Below, piece by piece: positions 32,148-39,905 of a stretch of DNA of 47,628 nucleotides. A program made the position numbers and the translations under genes. Within the stretch, counting starts at the first letter, position 1, and each line of letters starts with the position of its first letter. Source of the stretch: Gemmatimonadota bacterium (lineage in GTDB: Bacteria > Gemmatimonadota > Gemmatimonadetes > Gemmatimonadales > GWC2-71-9); the NCBI GenBank assembly GCA_003221005.1, contig QHTZ01000085.1, positions 1 to 47,628 of the forward strand. The letters run 5' to 3'. The notes under the pieces were generated by a model, which worked only from the letters and a program-made list of their open reading frames with translations, had not been told where the DNA came from and searched no databases.

Positions 32148-32182
32148 TCCTGTGACCACCCGTATAGTCCTGTGACCACCCG
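32143..32182. repeat. Perfect 20-bp tandem duplication at the DnaB-like gene start
   Basis: TATAGTCCTGTGACCACCCG occurs twice, head to tail (32143-32162 and 32163-32182). The first copy holds the upstream gene's stop codon and a GTG at 32152; the second holds the GTG start of the DnaB-like gene at 32172. From 32152 the frame reads seven codons (M/V-T-T-R-I-V-L) and stops with TGA at 32173-32175, overlapping the start by GTGA. Confidence 0.95.
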
Positions 32183-33044
32183 CCGCCTCGCCAAACCCGC
32201 CTCGCTCGAGTCCATCGTCGAGCGCGTGGATCAACAGCGCCCGGGCGAGATCACGGGCGACACGATCCCCACCGGGTTCCCATCGGTAGACAAACTCCTG
32301 GGCGCGGGTGTCAGGCGCCGCGACCTCATCGTGCTCGGCGGCGACATCGGGGCGGGGAAATCCGCCCTGGCCCTGGGCGTCGCGCTGCGCGTCGCCCAGC
32401 AGGGACTCGGCGTCGCCTACCTGTCGGGCGAGATGGACGTGGAGCGCCTGATGGAGCGAGCGCTCGCGATCGAAGGCCGCGTCACGGTGGACGAGCTCCG
32501 CAGCGCCCGGCTGAACGAGCAGGCCCGCGCCGGCATCGGGAGCGCGGCCGTGCGCCTGCGGGGGCTGCCGCTGGCGATCCTTCCCCTCGCCGCGCCCGAG
32601 CTCGAGACTGCGGTCGAGCGGCTCGATGTCTTGCGCCAGCTCGCTCTGGTGGTGGTCGACTACTTACAGCTGGTGCCCCCGCCGGCAGGGCGCCCGCCCC
32701 AAATCCAGGACGAGGACATCGCGCTGGTGCTGCGCCGCCTCAAGGCGCTCGCCCTGGAGCGGCAGGTTGCGCTGCTGGTCGTCGCGCAGCTGCCGCGCTT
32801 CGACGCCGCGCGCGCGAACCCGCGACCCAATCTCGACGACTTCGGTCACCTGGGCGCGATCAAGCAGCACGCCGATGTCGTGCTGACCCTGTTCCGCGAG
32901 GAGATGTACCACCCCGGAGGCGGTGTGGACGGCGCGACGGAGCTGATCGTGGCGAAGAACCGCAACGGCCCAACGGGGTTCGTAGACCTCTATTTCTACC
33001 GTCGCTGGATGCGGTTCGAGGACATGCTCGACCCAGACCGCTGA
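32172..33044 (+). CDS. Stand-alone DnaB-type helicase C-terminal (RecA-fold) ATPase
   Basis: 290 residues from GTG 32172. It matches only the C-terminal motor of replicative helicase DnaB: PTGFPSVDKLLGAGVRRRDLIVLGG, Walker A GGDIGAGKSA (56-65), SGEMDVERLMERAL, Walker B LVVVDYLQLV and the KNRNGPTG motif near the end. The N-terminal collar domain is absent and nothing upstream supplies it. It could act as a KaiC/RadA-like ATPase or a helicase accessory. Context (ruvABC and yebC downstream, but on a separate unit) gives only weak support for recombination. It overlaps the convergent lipoprotein gene by 49 bases. Confidence 0.8.
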   Translation: MTTRRLAKPASLESIVERVDQQRPGEITGDTIPTGFPSVDKLLGAGVRRRDLIVLGGDIGAGKSALALGVALRVAQQGLGVAYLSGEMDVERLMERALAIEGRVTVDELRSARLNEQARAGIGSAAVRLRGLPLAILPLAAPELETAVERLDVLRQLALVVVDYLQLVPPPAGRPPQIQDEDIALVLRRLKALALERQVALLVVAQLPRFDAARANPRPNLDDFGHLGAIKQHADVVLTLFREEMYHPGGGVDGATELIVAKNRNGPTGFVDLYFYRRWMRFEDMLDPDR

Positions 33045-33493
33045 GCGGAGCGGGCGGGCGGGGATGGGGGTGGGGGTGGGGATGGGGGTGCGACGGCTGA
33101 GTCGCGCGGCAGCTGGGCGCCGATGAGCGTGTAGGTCGTGCCGGAACCGCCCGCCGTGGCCTGCAACGTGATCCACAGGGGCCGCCGTCCTTTCTCGGCG
33201 TAAATCGACACGCTGCCGTCGGTCATCACGCCGTCACTCCGCAGATCCCACCCGTTCAGACGAAGCATCTGGCGGTACCAGGTTGCCACATCGGTCACGG
33301 GCGCGGCCGTCGCGAGCGTCGCCTGCGCCGCGTCCTGCCCCGCTGAAACGCGGACCACGGTGGAGCGAGGGTACGCCAGGATGCCGCTCAGCAGCTGCGC
33401 CGTGAACTCGCGCTCCTTGCTCTGATCGGCGGCACGCTCGCACCCGGCGGTGCAGACGCCGACGACCCAGACGAGCGCGAGCAAGCGCGACAT
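32996..33493 (-). CDS. Putative lipoprotein of unknown function
   Basis: 165 residues. The N-terminus (MSRLLALVWVVGVCTAGC) is a signal peptide ending in a lipobox-like TAGC with Cys18; Thr at -3 is suboptimal. Residues about 25-130 form a mixed domain (LLSGILAYPRSTVVRVSAG, WYRQMLRLNGWDLRSDGV, RPLWITLQATAGGSGTTYTLIGAQL) resembling small beta-rich exported proteins, with no family I can name. The C-terminus is Pro/Ser-rich because it crosses a G-rich tract and overlaps the convergent gene; the original end may have been nearer residue 135. Role unknown. Confidence 0.65.
   Translation of the reverse strand: MSRLLALVWVVGVCTAGCERAADQSKEREFTAQLLSGILAYPRSTVVRVSAGQDAAQATLATAAPVTDVATWYRQMLRLNGWDLRSDGVMTDGSVSIYAEKGRRPLWITLQATAGGSGTTYTLIGAQLPRDSAVAPPSPPPPPSPPARSAQRSGSSMSSNRIQRR
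33047..33091. repeat. G-rich hexamer-like tract (GGGGGTGGGGAT type)
   Basis: Repeated G3-G5 runs separated by T, AT or C at the end of the DnaB-like gene and inside the lipoprotein C-terminus. One of seven such tracts. Confidence 0.8.
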
Positions 33494-33555
33494 GGCGGCA
33501 TCCTAGCGGTGGCGTGCGGGGCGGGTCAAGTTGTAGTTTGAAGCACGGGGTGCCC

Positions 33556-34305
33556 ATGGCCGGTCACAGTAAATGGAAGCAGATCAAGAGAAAAAAGGCC
33601 GTCACGGACCAGAAGCGCGGCGCCGTCTTCACCAGGCTGATCCGTGAAATCACCATCGCCGCACGCCAGGGGGGCGGCGACCCCGACGGCAACGCCCGGC
33701 TCCGCACCGCCATCGAGGCCGCCAAGGCCGAGAACATGCCGCTCGACAACATCGAGCGCGCCATCAAGAAGGGCACCGGAGAGCTCGAAGGGATCCAGTA
33801 CGAAGAGGTGACCTATGAGGCCTACGGGCCCGGAGGCGCCGCGATCTTCATCGAGGCGACCACCGACAACGCCAACCGCACCGTCGCGGAGATCCGTCAC
33901 GTCTTCACCCGTTTCGGGGGCAACCTCGGCGCCGCGAACTCGGTGGCGTGGATGTTCGACCGCAAGGCGCAGATCACGGTGGACGCGACCAAGGCCGACG
34001 AAGATGCGACGCTCGAGGCGGCGCTCGACGCGGGCGCCGAAGACGTGATCCGCGACGGCGACACTTTCCTCATCACGGCGCCTCCCGCCCAGCTGCATGC
34101 GGTGCAGGACCGGCTCAAGGCCAAAAAGATTCCGGTGCAGGGTGCGGAGATCGCGATGCTCCCGAAGAGCCACGTGAAGATCGAGGGGAAAGACGCTCAG
34201 CACCTACTCCGGCTGATCGAGGCTCTCGAAGAGATGGACGACGTCGCCAAGGTCCACTCCAACTTCGACATTGACGCCGAGGCGATGGCGGCGGTGACCG
34301 GGTGA
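33556..34305 (+). CDS. yebC: YebC/PmpR family protein (translation/regulation factor)
   Basis: 249 residues with the strongly conserved family start MAGHSKWKQIKRKKAVTDQKR, then FTRLIREITIAARQGG, MPLDNIERAIKKGTGE and the C-terminal EALEEMDDVAKVHSNFDI. The family was named as transcriptional regulators; newer work places members at the ribosome, helping with stalling motifs. That would suit this genome's many poly-Pro runs (inference). It starts at ATG 33556; one base separates its stop from ruvC, a common yebC-ruvC order. Confidence 0.95.
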   Translation: MAGHSKWKQIKRKKAVTDQKRGAVFTRLIREITIAARQGGGDPDGNARLRTAIEAAKAENMPLDNIERAIKKGTGELEGIQYEEVTYEAYGPGGAAIFIEATTDNANRTVAEIRHVFTRFGGNLGAANSVAWMFDRKAQITVDATKADEDATLEAALDAGAEDVIRDGDTFLITAPPAQLHAVQDRLKAKKIPVQGAEIAMLPKSHVKIEGKDAQHLLRLIEALEEMDDVAKVHSNFDIDAEAMAAVTG

Positions 34306-34306
34306 C

Positions 34307-34792
34307 GTGAGGGTGCTGGGGGTCGACCCGGGCACGTCGGTCACCGGATATGGGGTGGTCGACGTCGGCGACGGGAATGGAGCCCCTCCCCTGCCTGGGC
34401 GACTCGTCGAATGCGGCACCATTACCCTCGCGTCCCGCGCCCCGCTCGCCCGGCGCCTGCAGCAGTTGCATGAGGGCATCGCCGACCTCATCCTTCGCCA
34501 CCGCCCCACTACGCTCGCGCTGGAAGACGCCTTCCTTCAGAAGAACGTCCGCACCACGCTCGTCCTCGGGCACGCCAGGGGCGTGGTCCTGCTCGCCGCC
34601 CAGCAGGCGGGGCTGAACATCTTTCATTACCCGCCCGCGACGATCAAGAAGACCGTGGCCGGCGCCGGAGCCGCGCGTAAGGCGCAGGTCGCGATGATGG
34701 TTGCCCGGCTGTTGCGTCTGGCGCACCCTCCGCGACCGGCGGACGCGGCCGACGGTGTGGCGGTCGCCCTGACGCACATCCTCCGCGCGTGA
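34307..34792 (+). CDS. ruvC: Holliday junction resolvase RuvC
   Basis: 161 residues from GTG 34307. Cuts Holliday junctions made in recombination together with RuvAB. All four acidic catalytic residues are seen: Asp7 (VLGVDPGTSVTGYG), Glu73 (LALEDAFLQKN), Asp146 and Asp149 (PADAADGVAVALTH). Overlaps ruvA by GTGA. Confidence 0.96.
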   Translation: MRVLGVDPGTSVTGYGVVDVGDGNGAPPLPGRLVECGTITLASRAPLARRLQQLHEGIADLILRHRPTTLALEDAFLQKNVRTTLVLGHARGVVLLAAQQAGLNIFHYPPATIKKTVAGAGAARKAQVAMMVARLLRLAHPPRPADAADGVAVALTHILRA

Positions 34793-35412
34793 TCGCGCAC
34801 GTGAGCGGCCGCCTGGCGGCCAAGCAGGTGGACCGCGTGGTGGTGCAGACCGCGGGCGGGGTCGGTTACGAGGTCGTAGTGCCGCTCGGCGTGATGGACC
34901 GGCTCCCCGCGGTGGGCGAGCCGGTGACGCTCGCCACCGAGCTGGTGGTGCGTGAAGACGGCTGGGCGCTGTACGGCTTTCTCGATCCTGCGGAGCGACG
35001 CTTCTTCCAGCGGCTGACCACCGTCTCGGGCGTCGGTCCACGGCTCGCCGTGTCGCTGCTGTCGGCGCTGGGCGTCGCCCGCGGTGCCCGTGCCGTGACC
35101 GAGCGGAACATCGGCCTCCTCTCCTCGGTGAGCGGGATCGGGAAGAAGACCGCCGAGCGGTTGGTGCTTGAACTCGCTGACAAGGTCGGCGAGTTTGTGG
35201 ACGCGGACGGGGGGCGGGCGGAAGCGGCAGGGGGCGGGGGCGGGGGCGGGGACGGGGGCGCCGCCGAGACCGCGCTCAAGGCGCTGGAGCGACTCGGGTA
35301 CAGCACGGCTGAGGCGGACGACGCGCTGCGGCAGGTGCTGGCGGCCGACGCCAGCGCCGGTTCGGCGGACGCTCTGCTACGCCGCGCCCTTCACCTTCTT
35401 ACCAGCGGATGA
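34789..35412 (+). CDS. ruvA: Holliday junction branch migration protein RuvA
   Basis: 207 residues from GTG 34789. Binds the four-way junction and loads RuvB. OB-fold N-terminus (MIAHVSGRLA, VGYEVVVPL), two HhH motifs (TVSGVGPRLAVSLLS and SVSGIGKKTAERLVLEL), then a linker rich in Gly encoded by a G-rich repeat (about 145-155), and the C-terminal RuvB-contacting domain (ALKALERLGYSTAEADDAL). The repeat has expanded only the flexible linker. Coupled to ruvC and to the zinc-ribbon gene. Confidence 0.96.
   Translation: MIAHVSGRLAAKQVDRVVVQTAGGVGYEVVVPLGVMDRLPAVGEPVTLATELVVREDGWALYGFLDPAERRFFQRLTTVSGVGPRLAVSLLSALGVARGARAVTERNIGLLSSVSGIGKKTAERLVLELADKVGEFVDADGGRAEAAGGGGGGGDGGAAETALKALERLGYSTAEADDALRQVLAADASAGSADALLRRALHLLTSG
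35217..35262. repeat. G-rich hexamer tract in the ruvA linker
   Basis: GGGGGC-type units ending in GGGCGGGGACGGGGGCGCC, the 19-mer also at the argH start. It encodes the poly-Gly linker between RuvA domains II and III. Confidence 0.85.
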
Positions 35413-35579
35413 GCATGGCGCAGACCGCGGAATGGATCTGCACGCGCTGCGGCTCGACCAACCGCCGCCTCGTGGCGGACGGCGCGACGCGGGCCGACGA
35501 CGCGTGCGTCACCTGCCACGCCCACCATGTGCTCGAGGCCGACGCCCGCCCGGTGCGGTGGCGCGCGCGCCCAGCATGA
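35409..35579 (+). CDS. Zinc-ribbon microprotein between ruvA and ruvB
   Basis: A 56-residue protein starting at ATG 35409, which overlaps the ruvA stop (ATGA), and ending 31 bases before ruvB. Two Cys pairs, WICTRCGS (Cys11, Cys14) and CVTCHAHH (Cys33, Cys36), form a rubredoxin-knuckle zinc ribbon. The C-terminus is basic (RPVRWRARP), fitting nucleic-acid contact. Function unknown; location inside ruvABC suggests a recombination accessory or simply a coupled small protein. The two CxxC pairs and coupling make it likely real. Confidence 0.72.
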   Translation: MSMAQTAEWICTRCGSTNRRLVADGATRADDACVTCHAHHVLEADARPVRWRARPA

Positions 35580-35610
35580 GCGAGCACGCTCGCGCCGCCG
35601 CGCGCCCGGT

Positions 35611-36654
35611 ATGACCCGCGGCCGACCCCAGATCACGACCCCCGAGGCGTTGCCGGACGAGCGCTCCGCCGAGACCGCGCTGCGCCCCTCGCGGCTGGAC
35701 GAGTTCGTCGGCCAGGCTAAGGTCAAAGAGTCGCTCCAGATCGCGATCGACGCGGCGAAGCACCGCAAAGAGCCGCTCGACCACGCGCTGTTCTTCGGGC
35801 CCCCCGGCCTCGGCAAGACGACGCTCGCGCTCCTGATGGCGAAGGAGCTGGGCGTCGGCATCCGCACCACCTCGGGACCGGTGCTCGAGCGCCCCGGAGA
35901 TCTCGTCGGCATGCTCACGTCCCTTCGCGCCGGCGACATCCTCTTCATCGACGAGGTACACCGGCTGCGGCCCGCGCTCGAAGAGTTCCTGTATCCCGCG
36001 ATGGAGGAGTTTCGGGTGGACGTGCGCGTGGCGGACGGGGGCGGCGCCCGCGCGCAGACGATTCCGATGGCGCTCGAGCGCTTCACGCTGATCGGCGCGA
36101 CCACCCGCTTTGGCCTGCTCACGCCGCCGATGCGCGCGCGCTTCGGGCTGATCGAGCGGCTCCATTACTACCCGCCCGACGACATCGCCCAGATCCTGAC
36201 TCGCTCGGCCCGCATCCTCGGGGTGCCGACCGATCCGGCGGGCACCACCGAGATCGCGCGCCGCAGCAGAGGCACGCCGCGCGTGGCGAACCGGCTGCTG
36301 AAGCGCGTGCGCGACTACGCGCAGGTGCGCGCCGACGGCAAGATCACCGCTGCCGTCGCCGCCGAGGCGCTGAAGCGGCTCGACGTGGACGAGTTTGGGC
36401 TCGACGACATGGATGCGCGCATCCTCAAGGCGATCATCGAGCAGTTCGAGGGCGGCCCCGTGGGTGTGGCGACCGTGGCCGCCGCCGTCGGCGAAGATCC
36501 CGGGACGCTCGAGGAGGTGTACGAGCCGTTCCTGATGCAGCAGGGCTTCCTCGCCCGCACGCCGCGCGGCCGCTGCGCCACGGCGAGCGCGTACAGGCAC
36601 TTTGGATTTCCACCGCCCAAGAGCGCAGAGCAGCCGTCGATCTTCGAGAGTTAA
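35611..36654 (+). CDS. ruvB: Holliday junction helicase RuvB
   Basis: 347 residues from ATG 35611. AAA+ motor for branch migration. Intact motifs: [19 protein letters not shown], Walker [10 protein letters not shown], Walker [11 protein letters not shown], sensor 1 GATTR, the arginine-finger-type RARFGL and the C-terminal winged helix ([15 protein letters not shown], then [14 protein letters not shown]). Normal length. Follows the microprotein gene by 31 bases. Confidence 0.96.
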   Translation: MTRGRPQITTPEALPDERSAETALRPSRLDEFVGQAKVKESLQIAIDAAKHRKEPLDHALFFGPPGLGKTTLALLMAKELGVGIRTTSGPVLERPGDLVGMLTSLRAGDILFIDEVHRLRPALEEFLYPAMEEFRVDVRVADGGGARAQTIPMALERFTLIGATTRFGLLTPPMRARFGLIERLHYYPPDDIAQILTRSARILGVPTDPAGTTEIARRSRGTPRVANRLLKRVRDYAQVRADGKITAAVAAEALKRLDVDEFGLDDMDARILKAIIEQFEGGPVGVATVAAAVGEDPGTLEEVYEPFLMQQGFLARTPRGRCATASAYRHFGFPPPKSAEQPSIFES

Positions 36655-36655
36655 T

Positions 36656-36761
36656 GCGGAATGCGGAATTCGGAATGCGGAATTGATGGGCCAGGTTCGA
36701 AGCGCGTCACAACCGTTCGGCGCTCTTCCTGACATTCCGCATTCCGCACTCCGCTTTCCGC
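36656..36761. repeat. Inverted pair of heptamer arrays between ruvB and queA
   Basis: Array 1: GCGGAAT, GCGGAAT, TCGGAAT, GCGGAAT (36656-36683). Array 2: ATTCCGC, ATTCCGC, ACTCCGC, TTTCCGC (36734-36761), the inverted form. Fifty bases lie between. Together they can pair into a 28-bp imperfect stem that fills most of the 115-bp gap and ends 8 bases before the queA ATG. Could act as a terminator or attenuator, or be a selfish repeat. Confidence 0.93.
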
Positions 36762-36769
36762 ATTCTCTC

Positions 36770-37816
36770 ATGCGCGCCTCCGATTTCGACTACCAACTCC
36801 CCCCGGAGCTCATCGCTCAACACCCCCTCGCCGACCGCGCAGCGAGCCGGCTGCTGATCCTCGATCGCGCCACCGGGGCGATCCGGCATGCGCGGTTTCC
36901 GGACCTCGTGGACCTGGTCGCCCCCGCAGACGTGCTCGTCGTGAACGTGTCGCGGGTGATTCCGGCGAGACTCCACGGGAGGCGGGAAACGAGAAGCGGG
37001 AAACGTGTTGGCACGGCGGCAGCCGAGCTGTTGCTGGTGCGGGAGCTTTCCGACGGAACGTGGCTCGCGATGGGGCATCCCGGTGGCAAGTTGAAGGCCG
37101 GGCGTCGGGTCACGTTCGGCGACAACAGCGTTGTGGAGGTTGTGGAGGTGTTGGGGGGCGGTCTGCGCCGCGTGCGCTTCGTCGGCGCGCTGGACGCGGC
37201 CGCCGTGCTGGCGAAGCACGGTGAAGTCCCGCTGCCACCTTACATCCGCCGCGCGCCGCGGCCGGAGGATCGCGAGCGCTACCAGACGGTGTACGCCGAG
37301 CACGACGGCAGCGTGGCCGCGCCGACGGCGGGATTGCATTTCACGGATGAGCTGCTGGCGCGCGTCGAGCGGCGGGGGACGGCGCTCGCGAAGCTCGACC
37401 TGCACATCGGCCCCGGGACCTTCAAGCCGGTCGAGGTCGAGAATCTCGCCGCGCACCCGATGCATGCCGAGCATTACGCCGTCGGTCCCGAAGCGGCCGC
37501 CGCGGTCAACAGGAGGCGGGAAACGGGAGGGCGGGTCTGGGCGGTGGGGACGACGGTCGTGCGGACGCTCGAGACCGTGTCTGCAGCCGACGGGACGGTC
37601 CGGCCGGACGCGGGGGACACGAGCTTATTCATCTATCCTCCGTACACCTTCCGGGCGGTGGACAGGTTGGTCACCAACTTCCACCTTCCCCGCTCGACGC
37701 TGCTGATGCTGGTATGCGCCTTCGGAGGCTACGAGCACGTGATGCGGGCCTACCGGGAGGCGATTGAGCGTGGATATCGGTTTTACTCGTACGGCGATGC
37801 GATGGCGATCATCTAA
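36770..37816 (+). CDS. queA: tRNA preQ1 ribosyltransferase-isomerase QueA
   Basis: 348 residues. Transfers and isomerises the ribosyl part of S-adenosylmethionine onto preQ1-tRNA to make epoxyqueuosine-tRNA. Family blocks: FDYQLPPELIAQHPLADR, LVVNVSRVIPARLHGR, VAAPTAGLHFT, LHIGPGTFKPVEVEN, HAEHYAV, VGTTVVRTLE and FHLPRSTLLMLVCAFGG. Normal length despite two GCGGGAA-type heptamer patches (36982-37009 and 37516-37529), which encode GRRETRSGKRV and RRRETGG. Tgt starts on the next base after the stop. Confidence 0.96.
   Translation: MRASDFDYQLPPELIAQHPLADRAASRLLILDRATGAIRHARFPDLVDLVAPADVLVVNVSRVIPARLHGRRETRSGKRVGTAAAELLLVRELSDGTWLAMGHPGGKLKAGRRVTFGDNSVVEVVEVLGGGLRRVRFVGALDAAAVLAKHGEVPLPPYIRRAPRPEDRERYQTVYAEHDGSVAAPTAGLHFTDELLARVERRGTALAKLDLHIGPGTFKPVEVENLAAHPMHAEHYAVGPEAAAAVNRRRETGGRVWAVGTTVVRTLETVSAADGTVRPDAGDTSLFIYPPYTFRAVDRLVTNFHLPRSTLLMLVCAFGGYEHVMRAYREAIERGYRFYSYGDAMAII
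36982..37009. repeat. Heptamer patch in queA (GCGGGAA type)
   Basis: GCGGGAA, ACGAGAA, GCGGGAA and ACGTGTT in register. A second patch, GCGGGAA then ACGGGAG, is at 37516-37529 in the same gene. Both fall in loops between conserved blocks. Confidence 0.75.
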
Positions 37817-39022
37817 ATGGCACCCGTGTTCGAATTCGTTATCGAAGCCACCTCTGGCTCCGCCCGCGCCGGGCGGCTGACCCTGCCCCATGGCAGCGTC
37901 GAGACGCCGGCCTTCATGCCGGTCGGCACCCAGGGCACCGTGCGCGCGCTCTCGCCCCAGGACCTGCGTGCGGTGGGCGCGGAGCTCGTGCTCGCGAACA
38001 CCTATCACTTGCACATCCGGCCCGGCGAGACTGTGGTGGCGAAGCTCGGCGGGCTGCACCGCTTCATGGGGTGGGATCGCCCGCTGCTCACCGATTCCGG
38101 CGGCTTCCAGGTCTTCTCGCTCGAAGGGTTCCGGCGCGTGAGCGAGGACGGCGTGGAGTTTCAGAGTCACGTGGACGGCAGCCGTCACACTCTCACCCCC
38201 GAGCGCGCGGTCGAAGTCCAGTGGACGCTGGGCGCCGACGTCGCGATGGCGTTCGATCACGTGGTGCCTGGGGGAGCGGACGTCGCCACCGCCAGGGACG
38301 CCCTCGAACGCACGTTGCGATGGTTGGAGCGGTGCGCCGGCAAGCACGCAGAGCTGAAGGCGTCACACGACGCCACGACGCCACGCTCCACGGACCCACT
38401 CGGCGACAACGTGCAACGTGGCGACGTGGCGTCGTGCAACCAGACTCTCTGGCCCATCCTTCAGGGCGGCGCACACCTCGAGCTCCGCACCGAAGGCGTG
38501 CGGCGTATCCTGGAGCTCGGCCCCTGGACCGGTCTCGCCATCGGCGGCTTGTCGGTCGGGGAGCCGAAGGCGGTGATGTTCGGAGTTTTGGATGCGCTCG
38601 CGCCGGCGCTGCCGCCGGCATTGCCGCGTTATCTTATGGGCGTCGGGTTCCCCGGCGATCTGGTGGCGGCCGTGGAACGCGGGATGGATCTGTTCGACTG
38701 CGTCGCACCCACCCGCAACGGGCGCAATGGGTCAGCGTTCACGCCGGACGGCGCGGTGAACATCCGCAACGCCGAGTACCGGGAGGACCCGCGGCCGCTC
38801 GACGCGACGTGCGACTGCGAGACGTGCACCACGTTCTCGCGCGGCTACCTCCGCCATCTCTTCGTAGCTGAGGAGCTGCTGGGGCTGCGGTTGTTGTCGC
38901 TGCACAACGTGCGTTTCCTGATCCGGCTCGCCGCCGAGATGCGCGCGGCCATCCGGGCGGGAGACTTCCAGCGGTGGGTGGCCGAGTGGCGCCACCGCTA
39001 CACTCGAACGGGATCCGCCTGA
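37817..39022 (+). CDS. tgt: tRNA-guanine transglycosylase
   Basis: 401 residues. Exchanges guanine-34 for preQ1 in GUN-anticodon tRNAs, just before QueA acts. Present: catalytic TDSGGFQVFSL, GGLSVGEPK, LFDCVAPTRNGRNG and the zinc site CDCETCTTFSRGYLRHLF with a distal His. Between residues about 180 and 210 is an insert (KASHDATTPRSTDPLGDNVQ) not expected before the WPILQGG block, matching the hairpin repeat at 38366-38436. Longer than the usual ~375 residues by about that insert. Confidence 0.95.
   Translation: MAPVFEFVIEATSGSARAGRLTLPHGSVETPAFMPVGTQGTVRALSPQDLRAVGAELVLANTYHLHIRPGETVVAKLGGLHRFMGWDRPLLTDSGGFQVFSLEGFRRVSEDGVEFQSHVDGSRHTLTPERAVEVQWTLGADVAMAFDHVVPGGADVATARDALERTLRWLERCAGKHAELKASHDATTPRSTDPLGDNVQRGDVASCNQTLWPILQGGAHLELRTEGVRRILELGPWTGLAIGGLSVGEPKAVMFGVLDALAPALPPALPRYLMGVGFPGDLVAAVERGMDLFDCVAPTRNGRNGSAFTPDGAVNIRNAEYREDPRPLDATCDCETCTTFSRGYLRHLFVAEELLGLRLLSLHNVRFLIRLAAEMRAAIRAGDFQRWVAEWRHRYTRTGSA
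38366..38436. repeat. Palindromic 8-bp-unit insert in tgt
   Basis: CACGACGCCACGACGCCACG (38366-38385) and its near-perfect inverse CGTGGCGACGTGGCGTCGTG (38417-38436; 19 of 20 pair), with a 31-base loop. Each arm is made of 8-bp units (CGACGCCA / CGTGGCGA). The insert keeps the tgt frame. Confidence 0.92.
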
Positions 39023-39024
39023 TC

Positions 39025-39360
39025 ATGCACCCTGCGCTCACATTGCTGTTCGCTCCCGCCGGCCAGACCGGCGGCGGAGGCATCGCCGTCTTCGTGCTCC
39101 AGATCGGGGCCTTCGTCGCGATCTTCTACTTCCTGCTCATTCGCCCGCAGCGCAAGCAGCAGGCCGAGCACCGCCAGCTGCTCGCATCCCTCCAGAAAGG
39201 GGATCACGTGGTGACGTCGGGCGGTATCATCGGCGAGGTGATTCATCTGAAGGAAAACGAGGTGACGATCAAGTCAGGCGAGTCGCGGCTCGTGGTGATG
39301 CGCACCAACGTCGCGAACATCCTCAAGCGGCCCGCGGCCGCCGAGGCGAAGCAGGCGTGA
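39025..39360 (+). CDS. yajC: Preprotein translocase subunit YajC
   Basis: 111 residues; single membrane helix (about 18-37) followed by FLLIRPQRKQQAEHRQLLASLQKGDHVVTSGGIIG, the family core. Accessory subunit of the Sec holotranslocon with SecDF. The tgt-yajC order is widespread; secD/secF do not follow here. Overlaps def by GTGA. Confidence 0.95.
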   Translation: MHPALTLLFAPAGQTGGGGIAVFVLQIGAFVAIFYFLLIRPQRKQQAEHRQLLASLQKGDHVVTSGGIIGEVIHLKENEVTIKSGESRLVVMRTNVANILKRPAAAEAKQA

Positions 39361-39905
39361 CGGTCCGGCAGCTCCACCTGCTCGGCTCGCCCGTCCTTCG
39401 CAAGCGGGCTCAGGCCGTTCCGCAGGTGGACGACGCGGTCCGCCGGCTCGTGGACGACCTCTTCGAGACGATGCGCGCGGCGAAGGGCGTCGGGCTTGCC
39501 GCACCGCAGGTCGGCGTGTCGCAGCGGGTGGCCGTCGTGGATGTCGGCGAGGAGTTCCCGCCGCCGCTCGTGCTGATCAATCCCCGCATCGTCGAAGCGA
39601 GCGGCGAGCCCGAAGTCGCCGAGGAAGGCTGCCTCTCTATCCCCGAGATCTTCGGTGAGGTGGACCGCTCCCCGAGCGTCGCGCTCGAGGCCCTGGACCG
39701 GGAGGGCAAGCCGTACCGCGTCGTCGTCACGGGCTTCAAGGCACGCGCGGTGCAGCACGAGATCGATCACCTCGACGGCATCCTGTTCCTCGACCGGCTG
39801 AGCGCCGTGAAGCGCGGCCTGCTGCTCGCCAAGTGGAAGAAACTCCGCAAGGGAACGACCGGCTATCTGAAGGAGGTGACGCCGCAGCCGGCGGGCGAAC
39901 TCTAG
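39357..39905 (+). CDS. def: Peptide deformylase
   Basis: 182 residues from GTG 39357. Removes formyl from nascent N-termini. The three motifs are intact: GVGLAAPQ (44-51), EEGCLSIP with metal ligand Cys92, and HEIDHLDG with ligands His134, His138 and catalytic Glu135. The fmt gene starts on the base after the stop, the classic def-fmt pair. Confidence 0.96.
   Translation: MTVRQLHLLGSPVLRKRAQAVPQVDDAVRRLVDDLFETMRAAKGVGLAAPQVGVSQRVAVVDVGEEFPPPLVLINPRIVEASGEPEVAEEGCLSIPEIFGEVDRSPSVALEALDREGKPYRVVVTGFKARAVQHEIDHLDGILFLDRLSAVKRGLLLAKWKKLRKGTTGYLKEVTPQPAGEL

Noticed and set aside
36656..36761. Heptamer arrays as a CRISPR remnant
   Set aside because: Units are 7 bp without spacers, and no cas gene is present.
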